Both the position numbers and the translations under genes were made by a program. The notes under the pieces are model-generated. The model saw only the letters and a list, made by a program, of their open reading frames with translations. It was not told the origin of the DNA and ran no database searches. Positions 54,524 through 62,903 of a stretch of 62,903 nt of DNA are shown here, in pieces (position 1 is the first letter of the stretch; the number at the start of each line of letters is the position of its first letter). This DNA comes from DATAXP01 sp036272935 (GTDB lineage: Bacteria; Planctomycetota; Planctomycetia; Pirellulales; PNKZ01), in assembly GCA_036272935.1 (NCBI GenBank), contig DATAXP010000137.1, forward strand, positions 1-62,903, in the 5' to 3' direction.

Positions 54524-56654
54524 CGCCGGCTTCGATAGCGACGCCTTGATGGTGCTCATCCCGGCGCTGCCGCTGGCTGCGGCGGTGCTGATCGGCATCT
54601 TAGGCAAGGTCGTCCTGAAGGAGCGCAGCCACTGGCCCTGCGTGTTGGCGATCGCGGGGTCGTTCGTGGCGAGCTGCTTCCTGCTGATGGACGTCGTGTC
54701 GCTCGACAAACAGGATCCGCACAGTATTCCTGCCGCCGAGCACGCCAAGCCTTCGGAGCACAGCGGCGTCGGCATCGAAGAGTTGAACACGCTCTGGACC
54801 TGGGCCTGGGTCACAGACGCGTATCGTCCCGCCGGCGGGCAAGACACTACCGCGCACAAAGCCGTCGCGCCAGCGATTGCCGATTTCCGCATCGACATTA
54901 CCCTGCGGGCCGATCCGCTGACGTGCATCATGCTGTGCATGGTGACGTTCATCGCCACGCTGGTGGCGATCTACGCCAGCGGCTACATGCACGGCGATCC
55001 CGGCTATTGGCGGTTCTTCGCCTACGTGTCGCTGTTCGTGTTCTCGATGACCATGCTGGTGAGCGTGAGCAACTTCGCGCTGCTGTATGTGTTCTGGGAA
55101 GCGGTCGGTGTGTGCAGCTATTTGCTCGTCGGCTTCTGGTACGAGAAGCCCGAGGCCGCGGCCGCCGGCAAGAAGGCGTTCCTGGTCAACCGCGTCGGCG
55201 ATTTCGGCTTCGCCCTGGGCGTGTTCCTGATCTGGACCACCTACGGCACCTTGAACTTCCACGACACCACGGCGGCCGACGGCTCGCTGGTGATGGGCGT
55301 GCTCGGTCAGGCGCGGCTCAGTGATCCCGCGCTGTTCGTGGGCGGCACCACGGCAACGCTGATCGCCCTGGGGCTGATGACCGGCGCCGCAGGCAAGAGT
55401 GCCCAGTTCCCCTTGCATGTGTGGCTGCCCGATGCCATGGAGGGCCCCACCCCGGTGAGCGCCCTGATCCACGCCGCCACCATGGTCACGGCCGGCGTGT
55501 ACCTGGTGACGCGCTGTACCCCGCTGTTCCACATGACACCGACGGCGCAGCAGGTGGTGGCCGTCATTGGCGGGTTCACGGCATTGCTGGCCGGCTTGAT
55601 CGCGATCACGCAGAACGACCTGAAGCGCGTGCTTGCCTACTCCACCATCAGCCAGCTCGGCTACATGTTCCTGTCGCTGGGCACCGGCACGCTGGTCGGT
55701 ATCGTCGGCGGCATGTTCCACCTGTTCACGCACGCCTTCTTCAAGGCCCTGTTGTTCCTCGGCGCGGGCAGCGTGATGCACGCCATGCACCACGTCATCG
55801 ATATGCGCCGCTTCAGCGGCCTGCGGCACATCATGCCCTGGACCTGCTGGACGTTCTGGTTCGGCTCGCTGGCCTTGGCCGGCGTGGTGCCGTTCGCCGG
55901 GTTCTGGAGCAAGGATGTCATCCTGGCCAGCGCGCACGACCGCGCCCACGACAGCGCGCTATTCGAGGTGCTGTACTACGCCGGCCTGTTCACCGCGTTT
56001 CTCACGGCGTTCTACACGTTTCGTGCCTTGTTCATGACGTTCTACGGCCCGCTGCACACGCCCCCCGAGGCGCACCACGCCCACGAATCGCCTCCGGCGA
56101 TGACGATGCCGCTAGTGATCCTGGCCTTCTGCTCGCTGGCGGTGGGGGCATGGTTCGAATGGACGCACGGCTTCGCGGCCTTCCTGGTCCGCACGCCTTC
56201 GCTGGCCTACGCGCCGGTATACGGCGAGCACGGCGTCCACCAGGACGTGTTCCATTGGGAGGTGGCGATCACCAGCACCATCGTCGCCTTGGCCGGCGTC
56301 GGCCTGGCGGCGTTCTTCTACCTCGGCCACCGCAAAGAGGTCACGCAGCTCGGCAAGTTCATGCAGTCCCCGGCCGGCCTGTGGTTGTACGACCTGTCGT
56401 ACGGCAAGTTTTTCTTCGACCAAATCTACGCGGCCACGATCGTGTTGCCGCTGCGCTGCCTGGCGTGGATCAGCTCGTGGTTCGATCGCTGGGCGATCGA
56501 CGGCCTGGTGAACTCGGTGGGGCGCGTGCCGCCGGCGCTCGGCGCCCTGCTGCGAGCGCTGCAAACCGGCATGGTGCAGTTCTACGCCCTGGCAATGGTG
56601 CTGGGGCTGTTGATCCTGCTGGGCTCGATGCTCATCTGGCAACCCCTCGGCTAA
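54516..56654 (+). CDS. nuoL: NADH-quinone oxidoreductase subunit L
   Basis: 712 aa from ATG 54516. Antiporter-like proton pump: FFAYVSLFVFSMTMLVSVSNF, FWEAVGVCSYLLVGFWYE, GAAGKSAQFPLHVWLPDAMEGPTPVSALIHAATMVTAGVYL, and ISQLGYMFLSLG; long amphipathic helix near the C-terminus. A loop of about 90 residues after the first helix (SLDKQDPHSIPAAEHAK...) is unusual. The stop TAA opens a CTAGCAA repeat. Confidence 0.96.
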   Translation: MSDAGFDSDALMVLIPALPLAAAVLIGILGKVVLKERSHWPCVLAIAGSFVASCFLLMDVVSLDKQDPHSIPAAEHAKPSEHSGVGIEELNTLWTWAWVTDAYRPAGGQDTTAHKAVAPAIADFRIDITLRADPLTCIMLCMVTFIATLVAIYASGYMHGDPGYWRFFAYVSLFVFSMTMLVSVSNFALLYVFWEAVGVCSYLLVGFWYEKPEAAAAGKKAFLVNRVGDFGFALGVFLIWTTYGTLNFHDTTAADGSLVMGVLGQARLSDPALFVGGTTATLIALGLMTGAAGKSAQFPLHVWLPDAMEGPTPVSALIHAATMVTAGVYLVTRCTPLFHMTPTAQQVVAVIGGFTALLAGLIAITQNDLKRVLAYSTISQLGYMFLSLGTGTLVGIVGGMFHLFTHAFFKALLFLGAGSVMHAMHHVIDMRRFSGLRHIMPWTCWTFWFGSLALAGVVPFAGFWSKDVILASAHDRAHDSALFEVLYYAGLFTAFLTAFYTFRALFMTFYGPLHTPPEAHHAHESPPAMTMPLVILAFCSLAVGAWFEWTHGFAAFLVRTPSLAYAPVYGEHGVHQDVFHWEVAITSTIVALAGVGLAAFFYLGHRKEVTQLGKFMQSPAGLWLYDLSYGKFFFDQIYAATIVLPLRCLAWISSWFDRWAIDGLVNSVGRVPPALGALLRALQTGMVQFYALAMVLGLLILLGSMLIWQPLG

Positions 56655-56689
56655 CTAGCAACTAGCAACTAGCCACTAGCAACTAAAGC
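56652..56689. repeat. tandem ACTAGCA repeat between nuoL and nuoM
   Basis: Five 7-mers in a row: CTAACTAGCAACTAGCAACT then AGCCACTAGCAACTAAAG. It begins with the nuoL stop and ends at the nuoM ATG (56690). A single arm, no inverted partner. Confidence 0.8.
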
Positions 56690-58436
<1,747 letters not shown>

Positions 58437-58447
<11 letters not shown>

Positions 58448-60083
58448 AACCCTGGCCCATCTCATTCCCGAGTTCGCGTTGATCGGCGCCGCGACGCTGA
58501 TCTACCTGCTCGGTGCGTTCATTCCGGCGCCGGAAGGCTCGCCGTGGCGCAAGCTATGGGTGCTGCTGGCCGTGCTGGCTCTGGCGAAGGCGGCGTACTT
58601 CCTGTGGCACCCGTGGATGGCGGCGCCCGAGGCGGGGCCGGTCGTCGCCGATCTGTTCAGCGAATATGCCCGTTGGCTGACGCTTGCCGTGGGGCTATTG
58701 CTGGTGCTACTGGCGGCGAAGCCGGGCGCTCAGGCGGCCACGGCAGAATTCCAGGCCACGCTGCTCATGGCCATAGCCGGGGTGATGATCGTCGCCAGTG
58801 CCCGTGAATTGGTGCTGATCTTTCTGGGGTTGGAGCTGGTTTCGATTCCCACGTACGTGCTGCTGTACCTCGGCGGCCGCGGCGCGGGACCGCAGGAATC
58901 GGCGGTCAAGTATTTCTATCTCAGCATCCTTTCGAGCGCCGTGCTGCTGTATGGGTTCAGCTTTCTGTACGGGGCAGCAGGCTCGACCGATCTGACGGTG
59001 CTGCGCGAGACACTTGCGCGCGGGCCCGAAGAGATCGGTGGCGCGCAGCTCATGGCGCTCCTGGCCCTGGTGCTGGTGATGGCGGGCCTGGGGTTCCGCA
59101 TCACCGCCGTCCCGTTTCATTTTTACGCTCCCGACGTGTACCAAGGGACCACCAATGCCAACGCCGGCATCCTTTCGGTGCTGCCCAAGATCGTAGGCTT
59201 CGTGGCCTTGGTGCGGATCGTTTCGGTGGCGATGCCGGGATTGGAAGTGTTCGGCTGGCGGATCGCGCTCATCCTGTCGATGCTCACGATGACGCTGGGT
59301 AACGTGTTGGCGCTGTTCCAGGACAACGTGCGGCGGCTGTTGGCCTATTCCTCGATCGCCCACGCCGGCTACATGCTGATCGGCATCACGGTCGGCTTCG
59401 CGACGGCACACGGCAACGACGCGAGCAACGTGTTCGACGGCACCGGCGCGATGCTCTTCTATCTGACCGTCTATGCGATTGCGACCACCGGCATCTTCGC
59501 CGCGCTCACGTACCTCGGCACGCCCGATCGGCAAGTGAACGATGTCGACGAGCTGGCCGGCCTGGGTCGCACGCAGCCGCTGGCAGCCTTGGCGCTGGCG
59601 ATCTTTCTGTTCAGCCTGGCGGGCATCCCGCCGCTGGCCGGCTTTTGGGGCAAGCTGACGCTGTTTTCCGCGGCGCTCGAAAACGCCTTGGGAATCAACG
59701 TCGCTACGGGGCAAGCCGGCGCCGCGTCGCTGCGCAACTGGCTGATCGCCCTGGCGATCGTCGGTGCGCTGAACGCGGCGACCGCGGCGGCTTACTATCT
59801 GCGCCTAGTGGCGGTGATGTACTTCCGTCCCAGCGTGTCGGTGGTCAAAGCTCAGGGCGGAGCCGGTGCCGCCGTGGCCATGGCGCTGTGCGCGCTGGTG
59901 GTGGTCGGCGTGGGCGTGTATCCGGTACCTCTGGTGCGCGATTCCGACGCCGCCAGCCGGACGGCTTACGCGCTGACCCCGGCCGCGCGCGTGGTGGCAA
60001 CCGAGCCGGCCGCTACGCATGTCGACGCCGGCACGCAAGCCGTCGCTGACGCGTCGGTTGTTGGCTCAAGCGTTGCCGACTAG
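58437..60083 (+). CDS. nuoN: NADH-quinone oxidoreductase subunit N
   Basis: 548 aa from GTG 58437, inside the nuoM 3' end. Pump subunit with LIFLGLELVSIPTYVLLYLGGRG, ESAVKYFYLSILSSAVLLYGFSFLYGAAG, VPFHFYAPDVYQGTTNANAGIL and LLAYSSIAHAGYMLIGI, IPPLAGFWGKLTLFSAAL. Last complex I gene. The C-terminal 60 residues are polar and unusual (PAARVVATEPAATHVDAG). Confidence 0.95.
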
Positions 60084-60136
60084 AGTAAAAACTGGAGCCC
60101 GCACGCCAGTTTTTTTCTTCCCGGCCAGCTTTCGGC

Positions 60137-61525
60137 ATGTCCCACCGTCCCCGTGCCCCGGATTTGATCCGACTGTTCGACCAGGCCGTCGACCCTGTGT
60201 ACGTGGTCGACGGTCGCTGGCGGATCGTCTATCTGAACGAGGCGTGTGCCCGCTGGGTTGGTCGCGAGCGGTCGGCGCTGGTGGGGGCCGAATGCCGTTA
60301 TCACAGCCAGTTGGACGAGCAAGGCGAAGTGCCGCCGGCCGCTCGGCTTTGCCCTCCGCCGCAGGTATTCGGTGGTGAGTACGCCACGGTTCGCGTCAGC
60401 ATGGATGCCGCGCAAGGCAATCGCGAGATTAGCTTTCTGCCGCTCTTGAATGATGACGGCGACGTGAGCGCCGTTTGGGCAACCGTCGCTGCAGCGCACG
60501 ATGCGCCGGCTACATCTTCCGCCGCGGTGTCCGCCCTCGATGCCGCAGCGTTGCACGCTCGGCTCGCCGAGTTCCGTCGATCGTTGGCGCCGCGCTACCG
60601 GCTCGAGCGATTGGTGGGAGATAGTCCGGCGATGCGCCGCGTGCGCTCGCAGGTGGTCGCGGCGGCACAGTGCTCGGCCAACGTGTTGATTGTCGGTCCG
60701 CCGGGAAGCGGCCGCGGACACGTGGCGCGCACGATCCATTTCGCGGCCGCGGGATCGGAGAGTGTCCCGTTCGTGCCGTTGGCCTGTGCGTTGCTCGGGG
60801 CCGAACTGTTGCAGACGACCATCCGCGCCCTGGCCAGGCCGGTCATCGCCGGCCCTTCGTCGACGAAGCGCGGCACGTTGCTGCTCAACGACGTCGATCT
60901 GCTGCCGGCCGAGGCCCGCGCCGAGCTGCTAGGTTTTCTGCGCACGGGTGAGCTACCGCTGCGCGTGATCGCCACCGCGCGGCAGCCGCTCGCTGATCTG
61001 CCGGGAGACGACGTTCGCCAGCTCGAGCTGGCCGGCGAGCTGAGCACGCTGGTGATCGAGTTGCTGCCGCTCGCCCAGCGGCGCGAGGACCTGCCACTGT
61101 TGGCCCAGTCACTGTTGGAGGAGCGGAACGCCGAATCGGGCAAGCAACTGGCCGGCTTCACGGCGGAGGCGCTTGAGCGGCTGGCGCATTATTCGTGGCC
61201 GGGTGAGCACCGCGAGCTGCGCGAAACGGTCGCGCACGCCCATGCCCAGGCATCGACACCGTGGATCGCCCCCGACGACTTGCCGCGGCGGCTTAGCCTG
61301 GCGGCCGATGCGGCGCGCCATCCGCGGCCGAGCGAAGAGCAGATCGATCTGGAAAAGTTCCTCGGCGAGATCGAACGCGAGCTGATCGAACGGGCACTGG
61401 CGCGTGCCAGGGGAAACAAGACGCTCGCCGCGAAACTGCTGGGGATGACGCGCCCGCGGCTGTATCGCCGGCTGGTGCAACTGGGGCTTGCCGAGCCGGA
61501 AGATCCCGAAGTGGTGTTCGAATGA
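60137..61525 (+). CDS. PAS-AAA-Fis regulator, NtrC-like but lacking GAFTGA
   Basis: 462 aa from ATG 60137. A PAS domain (residues 8-115, IRLFDQAVDPVYVVDGRWRIVYLNEACARWVG), an AAA domain with Walker A GPPGSGRGH (187-195) in which Lys is replaced by Arg, a Walker B-like GTLLLNDVDLLPAEARAEL, and a Fis-type helix-turn-helix at the C-terminus (GEIERELIERALARARGNKTLAAKLLGMTRPRLYRRL). The sigma-54 contact loop GAFTGA is absent. It probably binds DNA and senses a signal but cannot activate sigma-54 in the usual way. Coupled to the next gene (ATGA). Confidence 0.85.
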   Translation: MSHRPRAPDLIRLFDQAVDPVYVVDGRWRIVYLNEACARWVGRERSALVGAECRYHSQLDEQGEVPPAARLCPPPQVFGGEYATVRVSMDAAQGNREISFLPLLNDDGDVSAVWATVAAAHDAPATSSAAVSALDAAALHARLAEFRRSLAPRYRLERLVGDSPAMRRVRSQVVAAAQCSANVLIVGPPGSGRGHVARTIHFAAAGSESVPFVPLACALLGAELLQTTIRALARPVIAGPSSTKRGTLLLNDVDLLPAEARAELLGFLRTGELPLRVIATARQPLADLPGDDVRQLELAGELSTLVIELLPLAQRREDLPLLAQSLLEERNAESGKQLAGFTAEALERLAHYSWPGEHRELRETVAHAHAQASTPWIAPDDLPRRLSLAADAARHPRPSEEQIDLEKFLGEIERELIERALARARGNKTLAAKLLGMTRPRLYRRLVQLGLAEPEDPEVVFE

Positions 61526-62001
61526 CCCGGCGGATTTGCATCGTCTACGACTGCGACGGCGACTGGGCGGCCGCCTGGCGGGCGGTCGTCGAGCCGGCGA
61601 CGGTCGTCGAGGCGCACTCGGCCGGAGAGTGCCGGCAGGCGCTGGCAGAGCATCCGGCGGCCTGGGTGGCGATCGAAGTGCCCGGAGCAGCCGACATGAC
61701 GGCGGCGCTTGACCTGCTGGCCGAGGTTGAGCGTGGCTTCCCGCAGGCTGCGGCGATTGCGATCGTCGCCCCAGCACTGCGCGACGCGGCCGAGCTGCCG
61801 CTGCGCGAGTGCGGCGCGCGGCACGTGATGAGCTCGCGGTACGAATTGCTCGCCGTGGCCACCGCGGCCCGACGGCACTGGGCGCGGCTTGGGGACAATC
61901 TCGTTTCCGATTCTCCACCGAGCCTGCGAGAGCAAATCCTCGACCGCCTTCCCTGGGGCGACTCCAGCGGCAAGAATGCAGTCGCAGATGACCTTTCTTG
62001 A
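61522..62001 (+). CDS. receiver-like protein, degenerate
   Basis: 159 aa from ATG 61522. Alternating strands and helices (RRICIVYDCDGDWAAAWR, AAWVAIEVPGA, AAAIAIVAPALRDAAELPLRECGARHVMSSRYELL) look like a CheY-type receiver. The usual phospho-acceptor Asp is not in its place (WVAIEVPG has Glu) and the conserved Lys is not obvious, so phosphorylation is doubtful. It is coupled to the NtrC-like regulator and may bind it. Confidence 0.5.
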   Translation: MTRRICIVYDCDGDWAAAWRAVVEPATVVEAHSAGECRQALAEHPAAWVAIEVPGAADMTAALDLLAEVERGFPQAAAIAIVAPALRDAAELPLRECGARHVMSSRYELLAVATAARRHWARLGDNLVSDSPPSLREQILDRLPWGDSSGKNAVADDLS

Positions 62002-62019
62002 CCGCGGAGAGCTTGGCTG

Positions 62020-62903
62020 ATGACTTCCACACCCACCGAGGCCGACGTGTTGGCGGCGCTCGACGATTTTCCCGACCCCGAGACAGGCCGCGGGGCTGTG
62101 CAGCAGCAGCAAGTACACGACGTGCGCGTCGACGGCGATCGGCTCAGCCTGCGGCTTGACCTGTCGACCTGGTCGGCAGCGCTGTGGAAGGAAACCCAGG
62201 AGCAGTGCGCCAGCCGGCTGCGCGAGCGGTTCCCGGCCTTACAGCGGGTCGACGTGACGCTGGGTATGCACCACCGGCCGCCGCCGAAGCTCGGCGAGAT
62301 CGGCCTGAGCGCCAAGAGCGTGATCGCGGTCGGCTCGGGCAAGGGGGGTGTCGGCAAGAGCACCGTTGCCGCCAGCCTGGCCTACGGCCTGCGACGCGCC
62401 GGCTGCGCCGTGGGGCTGATGGACGCCGACGTATACGGCCCCAGCATTCCGCACCTGGCCGGCATCGAGGCGCGGGCCGAGCTCGACGCCAACCGCAAGA
62501 TCAAGCCGGCGGAACTGGACGGCATGAAGATCATGTCGATGGGCTTCTTCGTGCCGCCGGGTGAGGCGGTGGTGTGGCGCGGACCGATGCTGCACGGTGC
62601 GATCACGCAGTTTTTGCGCGACACGGCCTGGGGCGATCTCGATTACCTGGTGATCGACATGCCGCCGGGCACGGGCGACATCGCGCTGACGCTGTCGCAG
62701 GTGCTGCCTCTGACCGGCGCGGTCGTGGTGTGCACGCCACAGGACGTGGCGCTGCTCGACGCCGTGAAAGCGATCGCCATGTTCCGCAAGGTGAACATCC
62801 CGGTGCTCGGGATGGTCGAGAACATGAGCTACTTCCTCTGCCCCGACAACGGCAAGCGCTACGAGATCTTCGGCTCGGGCGGGGCGCGGCGCAAGGCGGC
62901 CGA
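62020..62903 (+). CDS. mrp: Mrp/NBP35-family P-loop ATPase (partial, cut by window end)
   Basis: At least 294 aa from ATG 62020; the 3' end is beyond the window. An N-terminal MIP18/DUF59-like domain (EADVLAALDDFPDPETG, VDGDRLSLRLDLSTWS) is followed by the ATPase: AVGSGKGGVGKSTVAASLAYGL (deviant Walker A), LMDADVYGPSIPHLAG, MGFFVPPGEAVVWRGPMLHGAI, YLVIDMPPGTGDIALTLSQ and MVENMSYFLCPDNGKRYEIFG. The family carries or transfers iron-sulfur clusters; its position after nuo fits that, though the regulator genes lie between. Confidence 0.93.
   Translation, partial: MTSTPTEADVLAALDDFPDPETGRGAVQQQQVHDVRVDGDRLSLRLDLSTWSAALWKETQEQCASRLRERFPALQRVDVTLGMHHRPPPKLGEIGLSAKSVIAVGSGKGGVGKSTVAASLAYGLRRAGCAVGLMDADVYGPSIPHLAGIEARAELDANRKIKPAELDGMKIMSMGFFVPPGEAVVWRGPMLHGAITQFLRDTAWGDLDYLVIDMPPGTGDIALTLSQVLPLTGAVVVCTPQDVALLDAVKAIAMFRKVNIPVLGMVENMSYFLCPDNGKRYEIFGSGGARRKAA

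Noticed and set aside
54600..55949. Long open frame antisense to nuoL
   Set aside because: Shadow of nuoL; His/Gln/Arg-rich with no motif.
56652..56689. Possible phase-variable tandem repeat controlling nuoM
   Set aside because: The units are imperfect 7-mers between stop and start codons, so a copy-number change would not shift a frame.

Overview
The window is GC-rich chromosomal DNA, most likely from a planctomycete (Planctomycetota, Pirellulales-like). The evidence is a very long SecA (1237 aa), a tyrosine-rich secreted protein, a DUF6496 protein, Gfo/Idh/MocA and sugar-isomerase genes, few Shine-Dalgarno sites, and frequent TTCGTCATTCG-type intergenic repeats. A KDO transferase (WaaA) and a 14-gene complex I operon point to a Gram-negative, respiring cell. 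I see no rRNA, tRNA, CRISPR array or phage.

Layout. 1-936: a decayed IS256 transposase abutting a truncated TIGR04255 gene. 1161-3339: a secreted protein, a TIM-barrel isomerase and a divergent Nif3-like protein. 3400-7505: glycosyltransferase, BshC-like protein and acetyltransferase behind a good promoter. 7574-10213 (minus): DUF6496 protein and transketolase. 10704-14812 (minus): quinone oxidoreductase, two tandem gap-free paralogous PAS histidine kinases, lipoprotein. 14933-17616 (minus): Gfo/Idh/MocA oxidoreductase and sugar isomerase, separated by an inverted-repeat cassette carrying a four-helix-bundle (S23/IVP-type) gene. 17767-19123 (minus): a membrane protein and a pentameric ligand-gated ion channel homologue. 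19207-22379 (plus): two RNA methyltransferase-type genes and an M20 peptidase. 22437-28815 (minus): secreted protein, two MBL hydrolases, SDR, RuvX, mannose-1-phosphate guanylyltransferase, UDP-sugar pyrophosphorylase. 29148-40582 (plus): patatin-like membrane protein, SecA, a toxin-antitoxin pair with a broken toxin, WaaA, MBL protein, rhomboid. 40623-42771 (minus): HicAB and two amidohydrolases. 43015-60083 (plus): nuoA-N, with a beta-helix gene between nuoD and nuoE and a nucleotidyltransferase gene between nuoF and nuoG; a perfect CRP/FNR-type palindrome lies upstream. 60137-end: a degenerate NtrC-like regulator, a receiver-like protein and an Mrp-type P-loop ATPase cut by the window edge.

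The most unusual theme is a set of short elements. Most are built as two inverted arms, each made of degenerate tandem 7-12-mers. They sit at gene borders and repeatedly supply the stop codon of the gene before them, or the first codons of the gene after. Copies are fused in frame into waaA, ruvX, nuoM and nuoH. One copy (16099-16570) encloses an S23-type four-helix-bundle ORF between its arms, the same architecture as 23S rRNA intervening sequences but lying between two protein genes. I infer that the short palindromes may be empty relatives of such cassettes. This is the best candidate here for an undescribed system.
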